64,000 bases of DNA. Source: Acetobacter pomorum (GTDB lineage Bacteria > Pseudomonadota > Alphaproteobacteria > Acetobacterales > Acetobacteraceae). Below are positions 51,787 to 59,753 of the stretch, piece after piece; positions within the stretch are counted from its first letter, which is position 1; each line of letters starts with the position of its first letter. Below the pieces are notes generated by a model, which was given only the letters and a program-made list of their open reading frames with translations, had not been told where the DNA came from and made no database searches. Location of the stretch: contig NZ_PEBQ01000144.1 in assembly GCF_002738225.1 (NCBI RefSeq), positions 62,001-126,000 on the forward strand, given 5' to 3'. Made by a program: the position numbers and the translations under genes.

Positions 51787-53018
51787 TTTGCCGCGTGATC
51801 CGATGCTGGAGTGGTTTGTGCAGGAATGGTGACCTTGATGCCAGCGCGCAGGTGGTCTGTGCCATCTGTCACCACTTTGTCTCCATCTTTCAGGCCGGTG
51901 GTAACAACAATATTGTTGCCATCTGATGTGCCGGTGGTCACGGGCCGGACTTCAACGGTGTTATCGGCCTTTACAACGTAAACAAACAGGCCGGTAGGGA
52001 CAGTTTGCACGGCGGTTGTGGGCAGCAGCAGCACATTGTTGAGTGTTTTGACCAACAGACGGGCATTTACAAACTGGTTGGGAAACAAATGCTCATCCGT
52101 ATTGGGGAAGATGGCGCGTAAGCGCACGGTGCCGGTGGAGGTGTCTATCTGGCTATCCAGCGTGCTGACAGTGCCATCTGCAATTTTTTGCGTGTTGGCA
52201 CTGTTCCACGCTTCAACCGGCAGGGATTTCTGGGTGCGCAATTCTTCCGCCACTTCCGGGAGCTGATTCTGCGGCAGCGTGAAGATAACGGAAATGGGCT
52301 GCATCTGGGTAAGAATGGCCAACCCACCAGATTGACCCGCCGTAACATAATTGCCCTTATCCACCGCACGTATGCCAATGCGGCCATCCACAGGGGCAAT
52401 AATGTGGCAGTAGGTGATCTGGAGTTTCTGGTTGTCCACCAATGCCTGATCAGCTTTTACCGTGCCTTCCAGCTGCTGCACAATAAATTGCTGATCCTTG
52501 GCGGTTTTGGCATCAATACTGTCCTGGCGGATCAGGCGTTGATAACGCGCACTGTCCACCCGTGCCTGTGCAAGCTGGGCCTTGTCTGCCGCAAGTTGCC
52601 CTTCGTACTGGGCCAGCAATACCTCATAGGGGCGGGTATCTATCAGTGCCAGCAAGTCACCCTTGTGTACGTGCTGTCCTTCCGTAAACAGCACATTCAT
52701 CAGATAGCCTTCCACACGTGTCTGCACGGTGACGTTGGTAATGGGGATCACCGTTCCCAACTCGGTAAACACCACGGGCATGGTGCCATTATGCACGGTT
52801 TGCACGGCAACAGGCTGTGCTTGCGATGCATCTGCTGTGTGGTGTCTGCCCTTTTTATGCGTGCCGCTGCTGGTATCTCCATGCGGGCGCAGGAAGGCAA
52901 AAGCCAGTACACACACACCTGCCAGAGCTATGCCTGCAAGTAACAGCCGTTTTTTACGGGGAGGGCGCGGAGATGGTGAAGGTGGAGAAGGGGGAGAGTC
53001 TGGCTGATGTTCATCCAT
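51783..53018 (-). CDS. mdtA: MdtA-like periplasmic adaptor protein
   Basis: This 411-residue adaptor has a Pro/Ser-rich cytoplasmic start, a membrane anchor (about 24-45; [19 protein letters not shown]), and lipoyl motifs around [33 protein letters not shown]. It has the helical hairpin and the [25 protein letters not shown] half-motif. It is the first gene of the adaptor-RND-RND-channel operon. Upstream lies a 169-base gap with no strong promoter match, and the ribosome binding site is weak. Confidence 0.92.
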   Translation of the reverse strand: MDEHQPDSPPSPPSPSPRPPRKKRLLLAGIALAGVCVLAFAFLRPHGDTSSGTHKKGRHHTADASQAQPVAVQTVHNGTMPVVFTELGTVIPITNVTVQTRVEGYLMNVLFTEGQHVHKGDLLALIDTRPYEVLLAQYEGQLAADKAQLAQARVDSARYQRLIRQDSIDAKTAKDQQFIVQQLEGTVKADQALVDNQKLQITYCHIIAPVDGRIGIRAVDKGNYVTAGQSGGLAILTQMQPISVIFTLPQNQLPEVAEELRTQKSLPVEAWNSANTQKIADGTVSTLDSQIDTSTGTVRLRAIFPNTDEHLFPNQFVNARLLVKTLNNVLLLPTTAVQTVPTGLFVYVVKADNTVEVRPVTTGTSDGNNIVVTTGLKDGDKVVTDGTDHLRAGIKVTIPAQTTPASDHAAK

Positions 53019-53187
53019 GTGGCGCGCTGCGTATTACCTGAAAAAAGAATGTTGGTTCAGACAGGAGAATAAAGGCCAGAATAAGGTTTTATAATCCATC
53101 TGGAAAAGCTGATATGCGGTGGAGGCAGAAATTCTGTTTTCACCGTAAAACGTACCACAGGGTTATGGAAAGAGCTTGTTACGTTTT

Positions 53188-54582
53188 TTAACGCTTATTG
53201 CCGCTCATGGAGGCACCGGCAGAAGGTGCAAGGCTTGCCGCAAACGGCACAGCCAGCAGAGAGACCGCCCCGGTAACCAGAAAACCTACAGAAAAATCCC
53301 CCAAAGTGGGTGTGGCGTGGCCGTATATCTGGCCCAGCACCGTAAGCGTGCCCGCGGCAATGCATATGCCGGCAGAAAGCATGATCTGCTGCATGGTGGA
53401 ATACAGGCTGGTGGCTGCGCTCATGTTGCTGGCGGGCACATCGGCATAGGCAATGGTGTTATAGGCCGAAAACTGGATGGCTTGCGCCGCCCCGGCTCCC
53501 GCCAGAATGAGAGAAAACAGCCACAGCGCATACGGTTGCCGAAATCCGGCGACCAATACAAACACCACCGCTGCGGAAACACCATTGAACATCAGCACTT
53601 TGCGGAAGCCCCAGCGCTTTAAAATGGCTGGCACAAAGGGGCGTGTTATCAATGCGCCAACAGGCGCTGTAAAAGTGACCAACCCGCTTTGTGCTGCATT
53701 CAGCCCCATGCCAATTTGCAAAAAGGACGGCAGCAGAAAGGGCAGGGACCCCACAGCAACGCGTGAGGCCGCGCCAGCAAAAACGGACACCCGGAAAGTG
53801 GCAATGCGCATGAGCCGGAAATCCAGCAAGGGCGCAGGAACCCGAAAGGCATGAAAACAGTAAGCCAGCATTAACAGGCTGCCAGCTCCAAGCATCAGCA
53901 GGCGTAGAGTTATCGAACCTTCTGCATGGCTAAACAGTTCTGCAAAAACAGAAAGCAGGGCCAGGCCGCCGCCAGAAAGCGCCATGCCCTTTAAGTCAAA
54001 CGGTGTGGGGTTTGGTTCACGAATTTGGGGAATATAGCGCCATGTCAGCCCCAGCCCGATAAGCCCGATGGGGATGTTGAGGTAAAAATTCCATCGCCAT
54101 GAAAACCAGGTGGTAACAAACCCGCCAATAACCGGCCCCAGCAAAGGGCCGAGTGTGGCGGGCAGCATCATCCACGTCATGGTGCGTACAAGCTGGTCAC
54201 GCGGGGTGCTGCGAATAATCACCAACCGGCCTATGGGCACCATAAGTGCGCCCCCAATACCTTGGAGTGTGCGCATGCTAGCCAGAAAGATGAGGGAATT
54301 TGCCTGGGCGCACAGCAGGGAGCTGAACACAAACGTGCAGATGGCCACCATAAGCACGGAACGGCTGCCCAGCCTGTCTGCCAACGCGCCAGAAGCCGGT
54401 ATGAAAATGGCCAGACCAATAATATACGATGTAAGTGCAACAGACGTTGCAACTGTATCAACGTTTAAACTGTTAGCGATAGAAGGCAGGGCTGTTGCCA
54501 GAATGGTGCCATCAAGCTGTTCCATAAACATCATGGAGGCAACGATCAGGGCGGTGAACTGCGCTTTGGTCGGGCGTGGCAT
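53188..54582 (-). CDS. DHA2-family (EmrB/QacA-like) MFS drug exporter
   Basis: This 464-residue membrane protein is predicted to have 14 membrane segments. Typical motifs are MEQLDGTILATALPSIANSL (TM1), the GALADRLGSRSV motif-A loop, RTLQGIGGALMVPIGRLVII (motif B/C) and GPLLGPVIGGF. It probably exports drugs, dyes or other toxic compounds with protons. It lies upstream of mdtA on the same strand, with 169 bases between, so it may or may not share regulation. It is divergent from the CsbD/ElaB-like gene. The ribosome binding site is poor. Confidence 0.9.
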   Translation of the reverse strand: MPRPTKAQFTALIVASMMFMEQLDGTILATALPSIANSLNVDTVATSVALTSYIIGLAIFIPASGALADRLGSRSVLMVAICTFVFSSLLCAQANSLIFLASMRTLQGIGGALMVPIGRLVIIRSTPRDQLVRTMTWMMLPATLGPLLGPVIGGFVTTWFSWRWNFYLNIPIGLIGLGLTWRYIPQIREPNPTPFDLKGMALSGGGLALLSVFAELFSHAEGSITLRLLMLGAGSLLMLAYCFHAFRVPAPLLDFRLMRIATFRVSVFAGAASRVAVGSLPFLLPSFLQIGMGLNAAQSGLVTFTAPVGALITRPFVPAILKRWGFRKVLMFNGVSAAVVFVLVAGFRQPYALWLFSLILAGAGAAQAIQFSAYNTIAYADVPASNMSAATSLYSTMQQIMLSAGICIAAGTLTVLGQIYGHATPTLGDFSVGFLVTGAVSLLAVPFAASLAPSAGASMSGNKR

Positions 54583-54694
54583 GCCTAGTCAGAAACGTGT
54601 TTTTGCGGTCTGATGCAAGACATGATCCTGTAAGCACTGCCGTGTTACAGCAACAAAGCGTGCAGGATTGCACTCAAGTTTAAGGGATAAAGTC

Positions 54695-55000
54695 ATGGCT
54701 GAAGATAAAATCAAGGATATTGAAAGCAAGGTTAAAGGCGCTGCCACAGATGCCAAAGGCCACGTTAAGGACGCCGTAGGCGGCCTGACAGGCAATGTTG
54801 GCATGCAGGCTGAAGGCAAGTTTGACCAGTTTGCCGGCCACATGCAGCAGGATTTTGCAGACCTGTATGAAGAAGGTGAAGGTGTGATGGAAAAAGCCGC
54901 CACCTTTGTGCGGGATAAACCCCTGCTTTCATTGGGTATTGTATCTGCTGTGGGCCTCATTCTGGGCTGGCTGATCTTCCCGCGTCGCAAGCGTTCGTGA
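54695..55000 (+). CDS. CsbD-like / ElaB-like stress membrane protein
   Basis: This 101-residue protein has a CsbD-like N-terminal half (IKDIESKVKGAATDAKGHVKDAVGGLTGN, about 6-35) and a C-terminal DUF883-type membrane segment (about 80-98) ending in PRRKR. Similar proteins are induced by general stress and in stationary phase. AAGGG lies ahead of ATG 54695; an ATG at 54668 would add a short unrelated leader. It lies next to the CcrM operon. Confidence 0.8.
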   Translation: MAEDKIKDIESKVKGAATDAKGHVKDAVGGLTGNVGMQAEGKFDQFAGHMQQDFADLYEEGEGVMEKAATFVRDKPLLSLGIVSAVGLILGWLIFPRRKRS

Positions 55001-55016
55001 AAATTTAGTTTACCGG

Positions 55017-55106
55017 GACTCTTGCGCTCCTAGGTAAAAAAATGCTTCTCCTTTCCTGCGGAGTCGCAGTTGATGCGACTCGGTTAATTTAGCCGAGTCG
55101 CATCAA
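55017..55106 (+). promoter_or_regulatory. GANTC cluster and 14-bp inverted repeat ahead of rnhB-ccrM
   Basis: Four GANTC sites start at 55017, 55061, 55077 and 55095. The last two lie in the arms of a perfect 14-bp inverted repeat (TTGATGCGACTCGG at 55070-55083, CCGAGTCGCATCAA at 55093-55106, 9-base loop). GAGTCGC at 55061-55067 can alternatively pair with GCGACTC at 55075-55081. The repeat ends 4 bases before the first possible rnhB start. GANTC is the CcrM target, so methylation by the operon's own product could act on this region. Confidence 0.65.
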
Positions 55107-55110
55107 ATGG

Positions 55111-55758
55111 ATGAAAAGAGAGGCAATGCCGGACTTTACGCGGGAACAGAAGCTGGGTGGCCGGGTGGCCGGGGTGGATGAAGTGGGCCGTGGCCCACTG
55201 GCAGGCCCCGTGGTGGCTGCCGCCGTCGTGTTTGGCGCGGGTGTTCCCGATGATCTTGCCGCCATTATTGATGATTCCAAAAAATTAAAACCAGCTGTGC
55301 GCGAAGCCATAGCGGAACGCCTGCCACAGGTGCCGGGTATAGAAATTGGCATTGGGGCAGCTTCCACTGCGGAAATAGATAAGCTGAACATCCACCATGC
55401 AGCTCATCTGGCCATGCAAAGGGCGGTTGGCCGCCTGCCGCGCCTGCCAGACCATGTGCTGGTGGATGGCAACAAGCTGCCGGATTTTGGCTGCGATGCA
55501 CAGGCTATTGTGGGCGGAGACAGGGTGAGCCTGTCTATTGCTGCGGCATCCATTGTGGCCAAGGTGGTGCGTGACCGTGCCATGGCCCGGCTGGATGCGC
55601 GCTGGCCTGATTACGGCTGGGAGAAAAACGCGGGCTACGGCACGGCTGTTCATCGCAAGGCGCTGATCAGCGTGGGTATTACACCGCACCACAGAAAGAC
55701 GTTCGGCACAGTGCGCCGGCAGCTAGAAGAACATTATTCGGCGGAGAAGCAGGTATGA
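55111..55758 (+). CDS. rnhB: Ribonuclease HII
   Basis: This 215-residue enzyme cleaves RNA in RNA-DNA hybrids and removes single ribonucleotides from DNA. The acidic active site is visible in [17 protein letters not shown] (Asp-Glu), VLVDGNKLP and [14 protein letters not shown]. The start is uncertain: ATG 55111 directly follows the upstream inverted repeat and has no clear ribosome binding site, and ATG 55126 has GAGAGG very close. The 3' end overlaps ccrM by 4 bases (ATGA). Pairing with ccrM is common in alphaproteobacteria. Confidence 0.95.
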   Translation: MKREAMPDFTREQKLGGRVAGVDEVGRGPLAGPVVAAAVVFGAGVPDDLAAIIDDSKKLKPAVREAIAERLPQVPGIEIGIGAASTAEIDKLNIHHAAHLAMQRAVGRLPRLPDHVLVDGNKLPDFGCDAQAIVGGDRVSLSIAAASIVAKVVRDRAMARLDARWPDYGWEKNAGYGTAVHRKALISVGITPHHRKTFGTVRRQLEEHYSAEKQV

Positions 55759-56858
55759 GCGGCGCAAAATCAGCATCCATGGAACTCCCTCTTGATCAGA
55801 TCCTCCGTGGTGAATGTGTGGAGACCATGCGCTCCCTGCCTTCTGGCTCTGTAGATTGCGTGTTTGCAGATCCGCCATACAACCTTCAGCTGCGCGGGGA
55901 ACTGCGCCGCCCCGATGACACGCTAGTGGACGGTGTGGATGATGATTGGGACAAGTTCTCCGATCTGGAAGAATATGACCGCTTCACCCGTGCGTGGCTG
56001 TCTGAAGCGCGGCGTGTGCTGCACAAGGATGGCACAATCTGGGTGATTGGCTCCTACCACAACATCTACCGCATTGGTGCCATTTTGCAGGATCTGGGCT
56101 TCTGGATTCTGAATGATATTGTGTGGCGCAAATCCAACCCCATGCCTAATTTTCGGGGGCGCCGTTTTACCAACGCGCATGAAACCCTTATCTGGGCCGC
56201 GCGTGGGCAGGATAGCCGCTACCGCTTTAACTATCAGGCCATGAAGGCGCTGAATGATGATGTGCAAATGCGCTCAGACTGGTATCTGCCCCTTTGCACA
56301 GGCAATGAACGCCTGCGGAATGAGCACGGGCTGAAGCTGCACCCTACCCAAAAGCCGGAAAGCCTGCTGCACCGCGTGTTGCTGGCCTCTACCACGGTGA
56401 ATGACGTTATTCTGGATCCATTTTCTGGCACCGGCACCACAGCCGCCATGGCGCGCCGTTTGCGGCGGCATTTTGTGGGGATTGAACGGCATCCGGATTA
56501 CGTGGAAGCTGCCATGGCACGTGTGGCCGCAGAAACGCCGCTGGAAGCCGATACCGTGCAGACCACGCAGGACAAGCGGGAAGCACCGCGTATTCCTTTT
56601 GGTTCCTTGGTGGAGCAGGGGGTTATTACAGCCGGCACTGTGCTGTGCGATAAAAAGCGCCGCGTGCATGCAACAGTCTCGCCAGATGGTACGTTGGTCA
56701 ATGGTGCCAAGCGCGGTTCTATCCATAAGTTGGGTGCGCAGCTTACAAATGCACCATCCTGCAATGGCTGGACGTTCTGGTATTTTGAGCGGGCAGGAGA
56801 GCTTCTGCCGCTTGATGTATTGCGGCAGGAAACACTCCAGAAAACAGCGCAGGTCTAA
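55755..56858 (+). CDS. ccrM: CcrM, GANTC-specific adenine DNA methyltransferase
   Basis: This 367-residue beta-class N6-adenine methyltransferase has the catalytic DPPY (39-42), the SAM-binding DPFSGTG (221-227), the family block [25 protein letters not shown] and a C-terminal RAMA DNA-binding domain (about 275-360; [14 protein letters not shown]). CcrM methylates GANTC late in replication and links gene expression to the cell cycle in Caulobacter and relatives. It is translationally coupled to rnhB, and GANTC sites lie upstream of the pair. Confidence 0.96.
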   Translation: MSGAKSASMELPLDQILRGECVETMRSLPSGSVDCVFADPPYNLQLRGELRRPDDTLVDGVDDDWDKFSDLEEYDRFTRAWLSEARRVLHKDGTIWVIGSYHNIYRIGAILQDLGFWILNDIVWRKSNPMPNFRGRRFTNAHETLIWAARGQDSRYRFNYQAMKALNDDVQMRSDWYLPLCTGNERLRNEHGLKLHPTQKPESLLHRVLLASTTVNDVILDPFSGTGTTAAMARRLRRHFVGIERHPDYVEAAMARVAAETPLEADTVQTTQDKREAPRIPFGSLVEQGVITAGTVLCDKKRRVHATVSPDGTLVNGAKRGSIHKLGAQLTNAPSCNGWTFWYFERAGELLPLDVLRQETLQKTAQV

Positions 56859-56926
56859 CTGCGCCCGTTTTGGCTTTAGAAAAGCTGTGCCAGCATTCTA
56901 CGACTGTTTGTTAAGAAGTAGCTTTA

Positions 56927-57511
56927 TTAGCTGCCGCCAAAGCCCAGAAAACCAATAGAGGGCTGGGCGGTGCCACCTGTGCTATCATACCGTTTGTCTT
57001 GCTGCCGTTCTTCCTGTTCGTAACGGGCATTGTTGATGCCGCCTGAAACAACAGGTTCCGCACCCCCATCATCCATATTGCCACCATAAGAACGGGAACT
57101 GTCTGGCGGAGAGCGCAGGGACAGCAGAAGGAAGGTAATGGGGTTTCGGTTCAGGTCGATGGACATATCCAAAGGGGTCTGACCCAGAATATTATGCCCG
57201 TGTAAGTCCGCCCCACGGTTGATGGCATCTTTTGCAGCAGAAATACTGCCGCGGTTGATGGCATCAAACAGGGCTGCTGTGGGTTCTACATCCTTGTTGG
57301 ATTTATCCCCATCATCTTCATCCAGCCCAGCCGCACCGGGAATATTGGTAGGGGGCGCGGCCCGTTTGGCATCCTGGGCTGCTTCGGCTTTTTTGGCGGC
57401 TTCTGCTGCCTCTGCTTCCTCACCCCCCTGTGCCCAGACAGGAGTGGCGGCAAAACAGGCAAAACCGCCCATAAGCAGGGCAGAAGAAGCAAGGCGGCAG
57501 AAACGGGTCAT
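56927..57511 (-). CDS. Exported ankyrin-repeat protein
   Basis: This 194-residue protein has a signal peptide (MTRFCRLASSALLMGGFACFAATPVWA, cleavage near residue 27) and an Ala/Glu/Lys-rich coiled-coil-like linker (about 29-50). One or two ankyrin repeats follow (about 78-133; LFDAINRGSISAAKDAINRGADLHGHNILGQTPLDMSI), then a Gly/Ser-rich tail. It probably acts in the periplasm by protein contact, and no enzymatic motif is seen. ATG 57511 was chosen because it starts the signal peptide; an ATG 45 bases earlier is possible. It lies 97 bases downstream of the MoxR-linked cluster on the same strand. Confidence 0.72.
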   Translation of the reverse strand: MTRFCRLASSALLMGGFACFAATPVWAQGGEEAEAAEAAKKAEAAQDAKRAAPPTNIPGAAGLDEDDGDKSNKDVEPTAALFDAINRGSISAAKDAINRGADLHGHNILGQTPLDMSIDLNRNPITFLLLSLRSPPDSSRSYGGNMDDGGAEPVVSGGINNARYEQEERQQDKRYDSTGGTAQPSIGFLGFGGS

Positions 57512-57608
57512 TGTCTGTCCATCATTACACGTATGCGTCATGCTATCACACCGCATAATGGCGGGAAAGTGGAGAGAGCATGTGCATACTCACTCTTTCC
57601 ATCCGGCA

Positions 57609-59753
57609 TCAGTTCCGTCCTTCACGCCACCATCCGGCAAAAAGGAAGGCTAGAGATAAAAGCATCATGCTCCATGTGGGCAAGAGGGGCTCAGCACTTT
57701 TGCCTGTTACAATATGTGCGCCACGCTGCGGAAAGGCCAGCCAGTCTGTGCCGTGCAGGGTGCCGGATTCTGCCATCCGAACAGTGGGGATGGACAGTTT
57801 GCCGGGTGCGCCCAACCAGAACACACCACCGCCAGACTGTTGCGCAACAGTGGCCAGTTTAGAAGCCGTGGCCCGTAAATCTGTCATTTCACGTAGGTCA
57901 CTCTGCACAGGGGCGGCGTAGGCGGCATGGATGCCATCACTCACCTGCCAGATGCCGGATTCATTTGCTGGGAGAGTAGCCGTCTGGGTGCCATCCTGTG
58001 GGGCTGCATGCAAATGCACGGTTGTTTGTGTGCCCGAAGGTGCCGTTACAGTCACGGATGGCGGAGTGGCTTCCGGGCTGATGCTGTGACGTGTGATGGT
58101 TAACACATTGTCGGTAATGCTGGCGGTCAGTTGTTCTTCTTCCAGTTCCGGCTCTTTCATCAACCAATGAGAAATCCGGCGCAGCAGTTCCGCCTGTGGT
58201 CCTCCGCCACCTTCCCCGCGGGACCAAAGCCAGATCTGGTCTGAAAGAAGCAAGGCTACCCGGCCCTGATCCACCCGGTCCAGCACCAGCAGAGGAGCGG
58301 CATCTGGTCCGTTCATCAGCACTTCACCATGGGTGCTGTCTGGCTTTAGGGCGCGGTACCATGGACCCCATGCCCCGGTAACGGTTGTAATGTTATCCGG
58401 CACGTTGGCATCTGGTGCGCCGGAAAGAGCAGCCGTCACCGGGTGCTGGCGGCCCTGAGCCGTCAATCTGGGTCGGAACTGACGTTCCACCATACCGGTT
58501 TCTGGTGGCACATGCGCGGGCAGTACATCACCCACCGGCGTTTCCTGAAGGGATCCGGGGCCAACAAATTCTGGCCCGGCAGTTAGCAGCAGTCCGCCGC
58601 CACGGCGTACAAAATTGGCAATGTTTTCCAGATATGTGTGGGGCAGAATGCTCCGGTTTTCAAACCCATCCAGAATAATCAGATCAAACTGGTTGATCTT
58701 GTCCTGAAACAGTTCCTTTACGGGAAAAGCGATCAACGCCAGATCTGATAGCGGGGTGCCATCATCTTTTTCCGGTGGGCGCAGAATGGTGAAGTGGATG
58801 AGGTCCACCGCAGGGTCAGCCTTCAGCAGCCTGCGCCAGATACGTTCCCCTTGGTTGGGGGTGCCGGAAATCAGCAATACGCGCAGCCTGTCTCGTATGC
58901 CCATAATATGGGTAATGCTCTGGTTATTCAGTTGCGAGACTTCGCCCGCCAGAGGGGAGATGGAAAGGCTGATAAGCATCTGCCCCGGCCGGGCAACGGG
59001 AATACTGATATCCTGCGGCGTGCCTGTGGTTACAGGTATCGCCACAGGTTCTTCGCCATTCACGCGCAGGGTGAGCTCAGCTGGCGTGCCTGTATGTGTG
59101 CCGGGGCCAGAATCTTCGGCCAATACACGCAAATGCGCGGGCTGCCCGGCAATGGCATAAGGCGGAGCTTCCAGTATCTGGAGCTTACGGTCTGTTTCCT
59201 CCCCTTTGGCGCTCAGGAGCACATGCAGGGGCAGAGTGGTTTGTGCTCCTGTAGCCGTGCGTGGGCGCAAACGCTCTGGCAGAGTGGGGGGCACATCGGC
59301 CACCTGCCCATCTGTTATCATCATGGCGCCTGCAAGCTGATCAGGCGGAATATCCGCAGCGGCCTGATCCAGAGCTTCAAACAGGCGGGTGCCATCATGC
59401 CCGTTCTGGCGCACGGTAACAGTACGGACATTCAGTCCATCTATCTGCATATGGGCCAACGCATCTGCTGCCTGCCGGGCAATGGCCGCCCGCTGCCCGA
59501 TGGCCATGGAGGGAGATTGATCCACCAGCATAAGGGCAGTTTGGGGCAGGTTGTGCCAGCTTTCGCGCAGATGTTGCGGGCCTGCCAGCCAGAACAGAAG
59601 CGAGGCAATGGCCGCCAGACGGAACAAAGCCCCACGCGCGCCATTATACAGGTTCCATGCACACAAAAACACGCCCGCAATGCCGAGCAGAGCCAACACC
59701 CATAAAGGCAGCAGGGGCGCAAAGCCGATGGATTGCATCAAACTGTTTATCAT
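57609..59753 (-). CDS. Membrane protein with VWA-like and amidotransferase-like regions
   Basis: This 714-residue protein has two N-terminal membrane segments (about 16-34 and 42-58). A VWA-like strand with a MIDAS-like D-x-S-x-S motif follows (Asp78, Ser80, Ser82 in VDQSPSM), then Ig-like repeats, a class-I glutamine-amidotransferase-like fold near residues 350-450 (LIILDGFENRS, VRRGGGLLLTAGPEFVG) and a C-terminal membrane segment (about 690-708). The nucleophile Cys of active amidotransferases is not seen in its expected place, so that part is probably structural. It is coupled by a 4-base overlap to the DUF4159 gene. Confidence 0.8.
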   Translation of the reverse strand: MINSLMQSIGFAPLLPLWVLALLGIAGVFLCAWNLYNGARGALFRLAAIASLLFWLAGPQHLRESWHNLPQTALMLVDQSPSMAIGQRAAIARQAADALAHMQIDGLNVRTVTVRQNGHDGTRLFEALDQAAADIPPDQLAGAMMITDGQVADVPPTLPERLRPRTATGAQTTLPLHVLLSAKGEETDRKLQILEAPPYAIAGQPAHLRVLAEDSGPGTHTGTPAELTLRVNGEEPVAIPVTTGTPQDISIPVARPGQMLISLSISPLAGEVSQLNNQSITHIMGIRDRLRVLLISGTPNQGERIWRRLLKADPAVDLIHFTILRPPEKDDGTPLSDLALIAFPVKELFQDKINQFDLIILDGFENRSILPHTYLENIANFVRRGGGLLLTAGPEFVGPGSLQETPVGDVLPAHVPPETGMVERQFRPRLTAQGRQHPVTAALSGAPDANVPDNITTVTGAWGPWYRALKPDSTHGEVLMNGPDAAPLLVLDRVDQGRVALLLSDQIWLWSRGEGGGGPQAELLRRISHWLMKEPELEEEQLTASITDNVLTITRHSISPEATPPSVTVTAPSGTQTTVHLHAAPQDGTQTATLPANESGIWQVSDGIHAAYAAPVQSDLREMTDLRATASKLATVAQQSGGGVFWLGAPGKLSIPTVRMAESGTLHGTDWLAFPQRGAHIVTGKSAEPLLPTWSMMLLSLAFLFAGWWREGRN

